Shown here in pieces: positions 1 to 10,248 of a stretch of 64,000 nt of DNA. The notes below the pieces were generated by a model, which saw only the letters and a list, made by a program, of their open reading frames with translations, ran no database searches and was not told the origin of the DNA. The position numbers and the translations under genes were made by a program. Numbering within the stretch: the stretch's first letter is position 1; the number at the start of each line of letters is the position of its first letter. This DNA comes from Acholoe squamosa (lineage: Eukaryota > Annelida > Polychaeta > Phyllodocida > Polynoidae). Location: assembly GCA_949317995.1 (NCBI GenBank), contig OX439049.1, positions 14,508,395-14,572,394 on the forward strand, in the 5' to 3' direction.

Positions 1-95
1 TAAAATCCATTATCAGGTAGGCCTACCAGTAAGTCCACAATTGCCTCCGAAAATTTTTTTTTTCCATATTCCTACACTGCCTGTGAACCAAATCA

Positions 96-311
96 TTACT
101 GTGTAGGCATATTGAGCGGGCTGGTCCCAAACTCTCCAAACACACTCAGGGCCTCCCTAACAATTTCTTGCTCACCTTCCACCCACACATCTTCAAAACC
201 AATGATTTTACAAGGGGACTCTTTTATGATACTTCCAACACCAATCCTACTCCCTTGCTTCTCACTCATGACCAATGTTTCACGATATCTCCCATCCCCT
301 GTGAGAAAGAG
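96..311 (-). pseudogene. possible retroelement gag/ORF1-like remnant
   Basis: A 71-codon open stretch on the minus strand, bounded by an upstream stop near 312-314 and a stop at 96-98. The reading contains a stretch running GDGRYRETLVMSEKQ, then GFEDVWVEGEQEIVREALSVF, then GEFG. The layout of a short hydrophobic strand, an acidic helix and L-S-x-F/Y-G resembles the RNA-binding part of some retroelement gag or ORF1 proteins. I cannot assign a family. It has no clear start and no partner domains, so a decayed fragment is more likely than a gene. Chance openness is a real alternative. Confidence 0.25.
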
Positions 312-470
312 TCAATTTCCCTCAATCCATCAGCCTGTTTGGAGGGCCATATTTTTCAAAGAAGAGATGATACAGGTATCAAATTGGTTGTCTCTAATAA
401 CTCTTTCGAGTTAAAAAGCAGTGTTAAATCAGTTGATTGGGGAGTATTTTATCAGTGGCTTAAACTCTAG

Positions 471-515
471 GTGCGCCTTATACGCGGGCTGCGCCTTATA
501 CGCAGGAGATTACGG
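471..515 (+). mobile_element. 3' fragment of TATAAG-type MITE
   Basis: Two GCGCCTTATACGC-type modules are followed by GGAGATTACGG and then TA. This matches the right end of the complete 233-bp MITEs at 4711-4943 and 21111-21343. No matching left end lies nearby, so this is a truncated copy. It lies in the presumed CCDC43-like intron. Confidence 0.6.
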
Positions 516-527
516 TAGGTAGGGTTT

Positions 528-575
528 TTGGTTTCCTAGGTGGGACTTTTTAGCCTAGGTGGGACTTTTTCAAGC
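528..575 (+). repeat. short tandem duplication, about 21 bp
   Basis: The string CCTAGGTGGGACTTTTT occurs twice in succession, apparently a local duplication. The rest of 516-1550 shows nothing else recognisable except the hairpin at 1118 and C-rich runs. If the CCDC43-like gene continues leftward, this stretch is its first intron. Confidence 0.5.
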
Positions 576-1117
576 AAGACACAGTCAGTGAGAAGTATTT
601 GGAGAAGTTATAAGGATGATGTTCTAGTGTTATCAGGTAAGTAGTACATTAGTATTGTAGGATAGGTGCTACATTTTTAAGGAACACTAAATATATAGCT
701 GTAGAGTAGAGATATTAAAGGAAAATTGGTCTCAACAGGTGGAACCCGGGTGGAAGTAGCTGCTCAGATCTACATGTACAGAGAACGTTCCAGCTTATTG
801 TAAAGAATTGAAAACTGCAGGAATATTGCTAGATCATGCTACCCGGTACCTAATTAGAAGACTGTTATGTGGTCTGTGCCTGTGCACAGGCTGTGGGATA
901 TTTGGATTTCAATTAAATTATTTTCAGTAATATCTGACCACATATCCTCAATGTTTAGATCAGAATAGCCAAGAGTGTGCATTTTCACATCCCAGAGTGG
1001 AAAGCTATTAAATTTAAAGGCAGTTCATCCAAGAGTGGTCTTTTGCTTACCACAGCGTGTACATTTCCTCTCCCCTGGTACGAATACATACCCCCCCCTC
1101 CCACCGTCTAATCAACT

Positions 1118-1153
1118 AACCCGGTAGTTGTAGGAACACACAACTACCGGGTT
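1118..1153. repeat. perfect 13-bp hairpin
   Basis: AACCCGGTAGTTG is followed by a 10-nt loop and its exact reverse complement CAACTACCGGGTT. It lies in the presumed first intron of the CCDC43-like gene, about 400 bp past its donor site. Function unknown. A perfect 13-bp stem over a short loop is unusual by chance, but this may simply be a mutational palindrome. Confidence 0.6.
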
Positions 1154-1556
1154 CTGATAGGCGCTGATTCAGTCACTCTTGTCTTGAGTCTGACTCACTC
1201 AGTCTGGGTCTCTGACTCGGTGCGTTCGTGGTATGGGCGAGGGATCAATGCTGGTTTGTAAGGCCACCCCCTATTGGTCCTCCCCATGTGGGTCAATGTT
1301 GATCCCTGAGTCAACTTACTACACTTCCAAGCATAGTTAGGGACTGGTACCTAGCCAGACCTGGCTGGGGTGGAAGGGGGTGGAGGGAACAAGCTAAGGT
1401 TGTGTAGTTAGCGTTCGAGGTCACCCCTACCCATAATGCAATAGATATCCTTTGAAAACCGCTGCCCGAACGCACCGACTGTGACTGCAGTGTAGACAGT
1501 GTAGTGTAGACTGTACTGTAGTAGTGACAGTAGACTGACTAGTGTAGGCGGCTTAC

Positions 1557-1730
1557 CGTGATCTCTCCTAAAATACCCGAAATTGACTCGTCTGTGTCTT
1601 CCTCATCTTCGTCCGTTTCTAGCACACCTCTAATATAGGTGACAAATACGTCCAGATCCACGTCAGGATTTATTTTCTGCAGTTTTTCGCCCAGCCACAC
1701 GTCAAAAGCATCTCCCGTGGGCGCCGCCAT
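1557..1730 (-). CDS. CCDC43: CCDC43-like protein, first coding exon (partial gene)
   Basis: The exon encodes 58 residues starting MAAPTGDAFDVWLGEKLQKI and ending SGILGEIT. It stops exactly at a codon boundary before a consensus donor (GTAAGC, read on the minus strand at 1551-1556). The pattern of MAAP, then F-x-x-W-L, then an acidic D/E run, then a (S/L)-x-GIL motif matches the N-terminus of CCDC43, a conserved coiled-coil protein of poorly understood function. Later exons with the charged coiled-coil part are not visible and must lie left of the window or be too short to see. The start codon is in a YY1-like context (CAACATGGCGGC). It is divergent from the FAM8A1-like gene. Assignment rests on short N-terminal similarity recalled from the family. 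Confidence 0.7.
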
Positions 1731-2415
1731 GTTGACAATCTGCGGCTGTCATTAGCGGTTCCGGTTCCTGTTTGATTACCTTGCACGGTTTCACCAAAGA
1801 TTGAAGAGTGTGAGAGACTGTCGCCAAGCAGAGGCAATCCTAGGCATAGTAGTAGTAAGAGGGAGTGAAGGCTCTAGTCCCCAGTCTCCTTTGCCACCCG
1901 TGAAGGGCCTAGGATCAAAGAGGGGTACCTCAGTAACCAGCTCTTGTCCCCAGTCTCCTTTGTCCACCTGGGGTGCCCATGCACAGGTAGAAAATTGGGG
2001 GAACCAGCAAACGCAGGTTCACCCTCTGACCTTACATATAGAAGTAAACAGGAAGCCTCACCGGAAGCTGGACTGACCTCGTGTTACCACACTGGCCCCA
2101 GTTCGTACTCTACCGACTACGTCGCCGGAGAAGTTGCTCGTGTTACCTTGGTGTGTGGGCTGTGTAGCCAAATTTTAATTTAGTGGGTTGTATTGGTGAA
2201 AATTTAGCCTACTTGAATCATTTGAAAGCCCAGCTGTTTGATTCTTATCAAAATACAGTTGACATTATCAGCATATGAGTACACATTTTTGAAGTTTCTT
2301 TCTGAAATCTAGGGCGATTTATGCAAAACTGCACTTTCATTCTGGCGCTATCTAGTGAAGGCCAAATTAACGAAATTAAGTTTTCACGTGGGCACAGAGA
2401 ACACACCTTGACAAG
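1731..2415. promoter_or_regulatory. bidirectional promoter between CCDC43-like and FAM8A1-like genes
   Basis: The two start codons point away from each other across 685 bp. Visible sites are an ETS-type core on the minus strand at 1759-1768 (GGAACCGGAA read in reverse) and a canonical ACCGGAAG at about 2060-2067. Both ATGs are embedded in YY1-like AAxATGGC strings (CAACATGGCGGC at the left gene, CAAGATGGCATC at the right). No TATA box stands out. This fits a TATA-less housekeeping promoter. A CCCCAGTCTCCTTTG string occurs twice about 68 bp apart (near 1881 and 1949). Transcription starts and 5' UTR limits cannot be placed from sequence alone. Confidence 0.6.
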
Positions 2416-2920
2416 ATGGCATCGCAGGAGAATGGCCTCCGTCATCGGGGGCCAAGAAACGCGGAAAATAGCGATCAAAATGCCTCGGATCCTTCACAAA
2501 TTGACGGAAATAATGGACCAACACCGAAAACAGACCGATGGGATGGTTCATTTGGGAATCCAGGTGGAGGGACAACTGGAAACACTGCACCAGACCCCGA
2601 CACTAGCAGTGCGACCAGTCAGCCTCCGCCACGACAACCTACGCGAACAGCCCACGAACACGCACTTGCTGTCCAACAGTGGATCTGGCAATGTCAAGTA
2701 TGGCACTCTATGAACTACGCATATGCCATGTCATTTCCAATGTACGCAGCAAGTTTCATGTCTTTTCAACAGCGACAGCAGCAGCAAGGTAGCGCTGCAG
2801 TGGGTGGGGTCGGAATGGGTGTGGCCGCTCCCTTCCCCGGCCCCGCCCAGCCCGCGGCCAATGGTAATCTGCTCAATGGGGGTCAGCCGAGAGCAGCTGA
2901 CGACACCACTGCCGAAATAG
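2416..2920 (+). CDS. FAM8A1: FAM8A1-like exon 1 (residues 1-168 and first base of 169)
   Basis: The start is the ATG in CAAGATGGCATCG, the first in a frame that stays open to the splice site. The exon carries the disordered N-terminus and the HEHALAVQQWIWQ and WHSMNYAYAMSFPMY block typical of the family. The chosen donor is AG|GCAAGT at 2921. It gives phase 1 and joins as E-I-G-V-R-F-R-I-P-S-L, like the G-x-x-x-IPSL junction remembered from vertebrate FAM8A1. A GT donor at 2789 (CAAG|GTAGCG) has the same phase and would shorten the linker by 44 residues. Both forms could be made. Confidence 0.85.
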
Positions 2921-5900
2921 GCAAGTCAACTTGTTAAAGCTAACTTGATATAAAAGTGATCACTTCTGTAGTCTTGCTGTAGAACTAGTAAAAGTTACTC
3001 TCTAGACGAGGGTGTTATACTAGCATCAGGGAGTCACATGATGAAGATCAATATCCTTTAATATCATGATTCATGTGATGTGTCTTCTATGCATAAATTG
3101 AGGGAGTGGTCATTATTAAACATTAGGTGAGGCAGTTTGGTAGATCGGACATATATATGCAGGTCTACAGCTCTGCACACAAATAAGGCCTACCTTAGCC
3201 TGAGGCTTTAAGGCGGAAATACGTTACGTTATACCGGGTATTTTCATTAAAAGTGTAATGTGGATACTAATAGAGGCAAAACATTGCATACTGATAAACG
3301 TATACCGATAGTCATGTCAGTCACAGACAGTCATGGGATTAGATTGGGCACCAGGGAGATAAGAATAAGGGGACAATCAGGAAAAATTGGCTTTCAACAT
3401 TATATGAACTCATATCGCACATTCAATATTGACAGGTGTCCGATTTAGGATCCCATCATTATGGAAGAGAGTCACTGCCGAATTCATCGACTTCTTCGTG
3501 CTCTTCCTCATCAAACTCGTTGTCACCATTCTGACTGTCGAATATGTTGGTATTGTGTAAGTATCAAATCCGGTTATGAAGGCGAGAAACATTAATCGAT
3601 GGCAATACATATTTAGTTTTCTCAAATACCAACCAAAACCTATTTCGAAATCAAATGTATGCACTTAAAATTTATAATCTTAATGTTGTACAGTCTTAAA
3701 TTCTTTTTTTTTATGGTTTCGTATGAGCGGCACTCTCTTAATGTAAAACATGTTTGTTTTGCTTTCAGTGACATTCAGAAATATGATCTAGATCTACTAC
3801 TAAGTCAAAACATCGACTACAATACAGCGTTTGCAATGACGTCCGAATTGATTGCAATGGAAATAATCAACAGAATATTCATATGTATTTTCGAGGTAAA
3901 TAGTTTTGTTTTATGCTTCTTATGTATAAACAATAAACATTGCTATATTAGGATATATGTATATATACGGGCATGGGGACTTCTGAACACGATGTCTACT
4001 GTAACTTTTAGACATGAATATGACATTTATATCAAAATCAACTAAACAATCAATATTCACTCATTCCAGAATTTATGGCTAATGAAAAGAATATATCAAA
4101 CTCTAGTCCATTTTGTGAAAAATAGTACTTTTCATCTGTTGTGCAGACGCTATGTTTGAGACGTGGAGTAGCGGGAACTATTGGTGGTACCACACCAGGT
4201 AAAAGCATCATGGGCCTGCGTGTCGTCTCCTGTGAACACATATACAACGGGCCTGGACCGCGCATAATCCGGGTTCTACCAGCAGGAGATATTGGCATCT
4301 GGAAGTAAGCAGCACTGGTAATCTGACTATTGTAATCTCCCGCCTATTAGGCACGTCTTAGGGAGTGTTCATTTTTTAACAACAGGGGGGGGTTGGTGGG
4401 TTTTTGTTTTGACCCCTGAAAATATTTTCCGCCCCCCCTTTGAGAGGTGCCAAAATATTTTTGGCCCCCCCCTCAGGAGGGGTCAAAATATTTTGCGCCC
4501 TCCCCCAACATCGAGTTGTGTTGCACCACATTGTACAGCATCATATCACACTCAATTGTATTGTTTCACTGAAGTATAAGGTAAAAGTATCACTTCCCAG
4601 AGTTATTATCATCAATTAATTATTTTTCTATTGGAATGCAAGAAATTGAAAAGGGGGTTCCACTTCTCAAGACCAATTTCATCAGTAGCTGCAGTGCGAG
4701 TCACACACTACCATAAACTCCCGCGTATAAGACGCGCTGTGCGTATAAGACGCACCCCAAACTCAGCACATGCATTTTCGCGTATAAGACGCACATTTTA
4801 AGGCTGAAATTTGTAAGATTAGTACATTTCTACAGTAAAATTACCCCTCGTATAAGACGCACACCCAACTTGAGAGAAAGCTATAAGACCCCCCAGCATT
4901 TTGTTTGGCGTAGAGGAAGCGTCTTATACACGGGAGATTACGGTACTTAGCCTTATGTCTTTTGTTTAAAAAGCAGCCAGGACAAGCTAAGTATAGGGTG
5001 GTCTGGAGGTATCACCGCCCCAGTCAAACAGTTTTATAAATCTAGATCCTAAATTTATGCATTCTGGTGGTTTTTGAGGTTTCCCTATACCCTATGTTTA
5101 AAATTCTACAAAATGTTAAAATGGGATCTCATTGCATGGATCTGGATGAATCACAAGATTGATTTCTGTGGTCTTAGGTTCAAGCAAGCAAGCAAACCGT
5201 ATTTGAGGGATCATTTAAGTCTGAATCAACTTGTTGCAGACACACATGGGCCTTTATGACTCTTAACTATAGGGAATGGGAGATGGGCTCTTTTAGCACA
5301 GCCTTTGGAAATTTTGTTTGGGGGACGGGGATAACCAAAGCAGTCCAAACAGGCAAATCAAAAACTTTACCATTTACATGGGTTGGGGGTTTGGGTTTCT
5401 GACCAAATGGCCAGGCCAACTCTAAGTATTTGCATACTGCTTTCCAAGAAAAATGTTTAAAAACTCTTGGGCATGTTTTTTTATTGTTAGTATGATTAAT
5501 GTGTGATAGAGAGTAAGAATCAGAGGGGGGTCTGGGGCTATGTCCTTCAGGAAAATTTTGAATATTGAGAAGTCAAATGGTGCATTTTGGTGACGTATGA
5601 CTGGATGGTGCAGGGGGGCACACATCCCACCTGACCCCAAGGTTTTACTACCCATGCATCATATACACTGCTTTTGGCTCAGGGAGCCTAGGGATATATG
5701 GAGATGTCCCCCACAAAAAAAAATTGAATATCGAGAAGTCAAATGGTGCAATTTGGTGATGTATGACTGGATGGTGCAGGGGGGGGGGCACACATTCCAC
5801 CTGACCCCAAGGTTTTACTACCCCTGCATCATCAATACACTGTTTTTGGCTTAGGGAGCCTAAGGGTATATGGAGATGTCCCCCAGGAAAATTTTGAATA

Positions 5901-8328
5901 TCGAGAAGTCAAATAGTGCATTTTGTTGAGGTATGACTGGATGACCCGACTAGTATGTCCCCCAGGAAAATTTTGAATACTGAGAAGACAAATGGTGTAT
6001 TTTGGTGACGTATGACTGGATGGTGCAGGGGGGCATACATCCCACCTGACCCCTAGGTTTTACTACCCCTGCATCATCAATACACTGTTTTTGGCTCAGG
6101 GAGCTTAAGGGTATATGGAGATGTCCCCCAGGAAAATTTTGAATATCGAGAAGTCAATTGGTGCAATTTGTTGAGGTATGACTGGATGACCCAACTGGAT
6201 GGGTCGGGTTTATCCCGGTCGAGTCCATCTCATATGGGTCTGTATGGTGTGGTTCTGTTCAGTCTGGATCCATCTGATTCTGTCTGGTCTGGTCTGGGTC
6301 CCATTGAAGTCTTGACTGGGTCTGTTGTGGTAGGTTCAGTCCAGATCCATTTGGTCCAAGACCATTTGGTCCGGGTCTTTCCAGTCCAGGTCGGTTTAGT
6401 CTGGGTCTGTCAGGGTGGATCCATCCAGGGTGAGTCTGGGGGCAATCCAGGTAGATCTGCGTGAGTCTGGGGGCAGTCCAGGTAGATCTGTCTGGTCCGG
6501 GTCAGTCCGGTCTGGGTGAGTCTGTCCAGGTGGATCTGTCCAGGGGCAGTCTGGGTGGGTACAGGTCGGGCCATCCAGGTCAGGCCATCCAGGTCAGGTC
6601 AGGTATGTCTTGCTAGGCCCACTCCAGATGAGGGGAGAGATTTGGGGAAAGGTTAGGGGAAGGGGAGATGGGAGGAAAGGCTAGGGAGAGAGAGAACACT
6701 GAGCATGTGATCTGACCATGACATATGCAAATTCCGAATGCGAAAAAAAATCAAGGCATTAAAAGTAAAGACTCTTCTTTGATTTGCCATTGATAGGTTA
6801 AAATGGGAGGGGGTCTGGGGGTATCTCCCCCAGGAAAATTTTGAATATTGAGACGTCAATTTGTGCATTTTGGTGCTTTTTGAGGGTGGCTGATGCCCTT
6901 GTATCCAAAGACCCCACCATATATATAAAATGGTAAAATGATATCTCATGGGATCTGGACAAAGAATGACCCTGACAGATCTTACAATAATGGAGAAAAC
7001 TGAAAAAATGAGGAGTTTGCATGCATGTATGCACGAGCCATCTTTGACAGGCGTCACACATACCACAGAGCTCTCATGTTCTAATGGAGCCAAAGAGTGA
7101 GACTTTTCCCTGAAGCTTGGAATTTTCTAGATATCCGAGATGCATTGAAATAAATGCAGTTCTAGGGGATTTGGGTATGCCCCCAAGAAAATTTGGAGAA
7201 ATATGGAGGTTCATTTCTGATTTTTAGAGCATTTTGGTACATCAACCGAGGATGGATGCTCAAGTTCACTATATAAGTTTATACTGAAATTACAAAGTCT
7301 AAAATGGCTGAGAAACAGTGAGAGAGTAAGACAACCCCCAAATGTGTGAGAATCACGCCAGATGTGTGAGATTCACGACAGATGCTTGAGTGTTGAGAGC
7401 TCTGCATACACTCTTGTTGGAATTATGATTTCCCTGAAAATTTTGAAATTTTAGAAAGAAAATGGTGCATTCTGATGCATTGTAAAATTATCAGTATAAA
7501 CTTTCTCCTTCTGCAAGTAATATATTGAGAAATTGTCCCCACTACTTATCAATTTGGGTATTTACGGCAAGTCGCGTCAATTTGTGCCTCATCAAGAAGG
7601 GTCTAAAAATTTTACGCCCCCCCCTCAAGAGCAGTCAAAATATTTTTCGCCCCCCCCCTCAGGAGGGTTCAAAAAATTTTACGCCCCCCCCTCAAACTCA
7701 CCAACCCCCCCCTGTTGTTAAAAAATGAACACTCCCTTATACGTGAATCTGACGCCCCCTGCGGCTTTTAGAATCACCCCAAAGACTGGCTGCGCCTTAT
7801 AGCCAGGGGTGTGAAATCTCCGCCTGAAGGCGGAATTCAGCCTTTTTTTATGTTCCCCAGGACCATTCCTGAGATCAGTGTAAATCCACTGAGAGAATGA
7901 AATACCATTTATAAAGGGGGGGGGACTGAAACTACCGTATATTGTCTCACAATGTTTCGATATCTTCCAAACTGGTTTCTGCTATCATCTTAATCTTACT
8001 TCAGCCCCAGAAAGGTGTGCCTTATATGCGTGGTGCGTCTTATACGCGGGATGCGTCTTATATGTGGGAGATTATGGTAATACCCAGTAGTTCTGGATTG
8101 AATTATTGGTGTTACAGTAAAATCTATGAAATATACCATCTTTGACTATAAAAGTATCCCAAATTTATCATTTTTCCTTTGGTCTTTTGCAGTGCTCTCG
8201 TGCGATCAGTCATCAAAAACTTCTCACTGGCCTTCTTTTTTCCTGTGTGCTTTACGGTCTTCTTTTTCCAACATAACCGTGCGGCGTACGACATTATATC
8301 TAACTGCATAGTTGTGGAGATGACATGA
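2416..8328 (+). CDS. FAM8A1: FAM8A1-like RDD-domain ER membrane protein (complete gene, 5 exons)
   Basis: Exons 2416-2920, 3436-3556, 3769-3895, 4147-4304 and 8193-8328 splice to a 1047-bp frame (348 residues plus TGA). In the known family, FAM8A1 sits in the ER membrane, binds the ubiquitin ligase HRD1 with HERP, and supports ER-associated degradation. Residues 1-80 are low-complexity. The family motif HEHALAVQQWIWQ is at 80-92. A G/P/Q linker follows. The RDD domain runs from about 173 to the end: R180, D187 and D337 are the residues that name the domain, and GGTTPGKSIMGLRVV is at 264-278. Three hydrophobic segments lie near 185-207, 235-251 and 314-330. The human protein is somewhat longer, mainly in the linker. 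Intron 1 seems to be GC-AG. Intron 4 (3.9 kb) is swollen by nested transposons. Identification rests on the whole domain layout, not one motif. Confidence 0.9.
3436..3556 (+). CDS. FAM8A1: FAM8A1-like exon 2 (residues 169-209, RDD start)
   Basis: The acceptor TATTGACAG|GT precedes the exon and the donor GT|GTAAGT follows it. It encodes IPSLWKRVTAEFIDFF followed by a hydrophobic stretch ending EYVGI. It carries the RDD arginine (R180) and first aspartate (D187) and the first membrane segment. It is phase 1 in and phase 2 out, joining both neighbours in frame. Confidence 0.9.
3769..3895 (+). CDS. FAM8A1: FAM8A1-like exon 3 (residues 209-251)
   Basis: A pyrimidine-rich acceptor TTTGCTTTCAG precedes it and GAG|GTAAAT closes it. 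It encodes DIQKYDLDLLL, an acidic lumenal or loop segment, then ELIAMEIINRIFICIFE, the second hydrophobic segment. This matches the human order of a short acidic loop then a membrane helix ending in F-Y/F-E. Confidence 0.88.
4147..4304 (+). CDS. FAM8A1: FAM8A1-like exon 4 (residues 252-304, TPGK motif)
   Basis: The acceptor CTGTTGTGCAG precedes it and AA|GTAAGC follows. It encodes GGTTPGKSIMGLRVVSC, the RDD signature (T-P/L-G-K then G-L-R-V-V), followed by PRIIRVLPAGDIGIW. It is phase 0 in and phase 2 out. Confidence 0.9.
4711..4943. mobile_element. complete 233-bp TATAAG-type MITE, TA duplication
   Basis: The ends are CCATAAACTCCCGCG and GGGAGATTACGG, flanked by TA at 4709-4710 and 4944-4945. 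Inside are repeated GCGTATAAGACGCAC modules in both orientations. It is the same length as, and by eye about 90% identical to, the copy at 21111-21343. It is nested within the 4361-7736 element. Confidence 0.85.
5541..6200 (+). repeat. tandem repeat, about 165-bp unit, five full or partial copies
   Basis: Units begin TGTCCCCCAGGAAAATTTTG at about 5541, 5705, 5877, 5956 and 6122. The third and fifth are truncated after the GACTGGATG motif. Diverged relatives of the GGAAAATTTTGAAT block recur near 6825, 7180 and 7430. All lie inside the 3.4-kb element. Confidence 0.85.
6200..6640 (+). repeat. imperfect GTCTGG/GTCCAGG-rich tandem repeat
   Basis: A G/T-rich stretch of short degenerate units such as GGTCTGGGTCTG and CCAGGTCAGG. 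It makes an artefactual open frame at 6168-6464. No protein is predicted. Confidence 0.6.
8193..8328 (+). CDS. FAM8A1: FAM8A1-like exon 5 (residues 304-348 and stop)
   Basis: The acceptor GGTCTTTTGCAG precedes it. The exon encodes LVRSVIKNFSLAFFFPV, a hydrophobic helix, QHNRAAYDIISNCIVVEMT and TGA. The last RDD aspartate is D337. The FFQHNR-A-YD-I ending matches the vertebrate C-terminus closely, which confirms that the 3.9-kb intron before it belongs to this gene. Confidence 0.92.
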
Positions 8329-8420
8329 TGCTGTGTGCCGGGACGCATCAAGCAGCATGTGACACCTGCACACCACACAGTCAGCGCCATATACCACCCG
8401 CCTACCTGTCAGCGCACCAC

Positions 8421-8646
8421 TTAGCCCTTTGATAAACGCTTATTCATTAATGCATCATTCACAATGGTTGTCATGATGCATGAAAACAGCCCTGCATTCA
8501 TGTATCATGACATGAAGTACTCTCCTGGAGAGTCGGTATGATGCTCCAGTAAAGTGTTGGCGAGCCGACTGGTCAGCACTTCTTTGGTGCATCGTGACGA
8601 CCAATGGACATGATGCACGCCTGTAATCGCGGCTCTAAAAGAGATT
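8421..8646 (+). repeat. palindromic CATGATGCAT dispersed repeat, copy 1
   Basis: It contains GTCATGATGCATGAAAACAG, the reverse-oriented CTGCATTCATGTATCATGAC, and GCATCGTGACGACCAATGG, all family hallmarks. It lies just after the FAM8A1-like stop codon and may be in its 3' UTR. Confidence 0.65.
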
Positions 8647-10248
8647 GCCATTTAAGAATGCATGTATTGCCTGAAAGTTGATGTTTCATTGTCGTCATGT
8701 CGACACATGTTGCTTCAAGGTATATTTTCTTTTGTTGTCATATTGCGCCAATACAGTGCTGGAGAATCTACCCACCAGCACTGCATTAGTGAACCAAGTA
8801 CTAAGTGGACCTCAAAGTTTAAAAAAATCAGATGATTTATTAGCTTTTTCATTTGTGGTTTGATTTCTAGTCTCTTTGAAAGATCATTTAAAAGGTAAAA
8901 TCCAAAAATGTAGAATTGAACGAAAAATATCTTAAAATGTCTCGATGTAACGTAATCATATATTCCGTTTGTAGTTCTCCATAGTACTTGGGAAGGAAAA
9001 TAGTCATTGTCACGTTTTCTTCTTCACTAACTTTAACTCAATTGTGATCCTTTAACAGAGTGAGAACCCTGAATTATTTATACTCTAGCGGGCCTTGTTT
9101 GAAGTTTGTGTAAAAAGATGAAAATAATATACATTGATGATAATCAGTGTTTTTTATGCTATTATCCCATTTCCAAGTGTGACTGCCAAAAGCTACTTAT
9201 ATATAGATGTTATATTCTACCAAAGTTGTAATTAATCCTTGAAGGTCGTTGTGTGTTGCAAATAAATATTCCATTATACGATGTAATCCATTACGATCCC
9301 TTTTATAGACGGGTACCGTGATGGACTCGTTATGATTTGTATTTGTAGGAGAAACAAACAATGCAGGTGTTATACAAGTCGAAATAATTTTACAAATTAG
9401 AATGATGAGATAGAGAATTGAAGAAATATATGTTCGTTTGATAAGATGTTACTTGGAGCATTTATTTTGATCGAACATTTTTTTTTCTGAACTTCAACTT
9501 CTGGCGCTGAAGCTAATGTAAGCTTTAAAATAGAGATTAACGATACAGCTTATAATTTCCTGTAGAATAGTTGTCATTTTTTGGTCGTTTTTTGCCCACC
9601 TCTGACTGTTGGTCGGTTTTCAGCATTAATCTGAATTGTATTTCCAATGTGACCTTAACCTGCCAAAAAAAAAAAAAAAAAAAAAAAAAAAACTATCCGA
9701 CTGCTCAACGACAAATGTATTTGTGTTCTCTCGCTATATGTCTATGTGTTTTCATAAACACAATGGTTACTCCAAGTAAACGAAAGAAAAGTGAGATTGG
9801 AAATAGGTTGTAACAGGCACATTAATCAGTGCTCTATGGTATCCATTGACCATTTGACAGATCTTTATTTTTTTTTTCAAAGCATGACACTCTTGTACTT
9901 GCAAATGTTTACGTGGATGTGATTTTCATGGTCCATAATAATGTTGTGAAAGTATATTTGTTGCACAAATGATATGTTTCTTTTTGGACGTTAGTGATTA
10001 TTGGTGGGTTTTTAAAATTGTAACATCCCAGATAGTGTTTACTATAATAACGCTAATCAGAGAAAATTTACTGTAGCGGCCCTGTTTTCGTAAACTTAAG
10101 ATATTTTAACCAGTGAATTGTACCATGTTAGTGTAAAACATGGTTAGGTTTAAGATATAAATAAGGTTTTGAAACCCTTCTCTACCCTGAGCTAAAAAAA
10201 GATAAAACAGACCTGTGTTAATTTTAGGATGTGCGCTAAAATAGACAG
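8647..10248. other. AT-rich stretch without recognisable gene
   Basis: Apart from the candidate AATAAA at 9261 and a pure run of about 29 A at 9665-9693, nothing is recognisable. The A run could be a retroposed tail, but no SINE or LINE body is evident to its left. Confidence 0.4.
9261..9266 (+). terminator. possible polyadenylation signal for FAM8A1-like gene
   Basis: AATAAA lies about 930 bp past the stop codon, in AT-rich DNA. I noticed no earlier AATAAA between 8329 and here, but variant signals could be used. If this is the site, the 3' UTR contains a copy of the palindromic CATGATGCAT repeat (8421-8646). Confidence 0.35.

Larger units (their letters stand above)
4361..7736. mobile_element. 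3.4-kb non-autonomous element with GGGAGTGTTC inverted ends and TTA duplication
   Basis: The left end GGGAGTGTTCATTTTTTAAC at 4361 is the exact reverse complement of the right end at 7717-7736. The match continues for about 41 bp, then into tandem G/C-run modules (GGGCG followed by an AAAATATTTT-like block) at both ends. TTA flanks it at 4358-4360 and 7737-7739. A 3-bp TTA duplication suits PIF/Harbinger-type elements, but no transposase frame is visible, so the superfamily is an inference. It fills most of FAM8A1-like intron 4. Confidence 0.7.
4330..8077 (+). mobile_element. TATAAG-type MITE split by a nested 3.4-kb element (intron 4)
   Basis: The left end TTGTAATCTCCCGCC follows TA at 4328-4329. 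The right end TATGTGGGAGATTATGG is followed by TA at 8078-8079. Ends and TA duplication match the complete MITEs at 4711 and 21111. The body is split at 4360/7740 by a GGGAGTGTTC element. The right portion (7740-8077) has the family's GCGTCTTATACGCGGG modules but also extra sequence, so it is a diverged or further-interrupted copy. Confidence 0.6.

Noticed and set aside
255..313. Possible second exon of the CCDC43-like gene on the minus strand
   Set aside because: A CTCTTTCTCACAG acceptor is followed by a frame reading GMGDIVKHWS, which faintly recalls the family, but it meets a stop after ten codons and the adjacent frame is open and retroelement-like instead.
4361..7736. An autonomous transposase in the 3.4-kb element
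   Set aside because: The longest frames inside are low-complexity or repeat-derived (such as 6653-7093 on the minus strand) with no DDE-type or helix-turn-helix motif.
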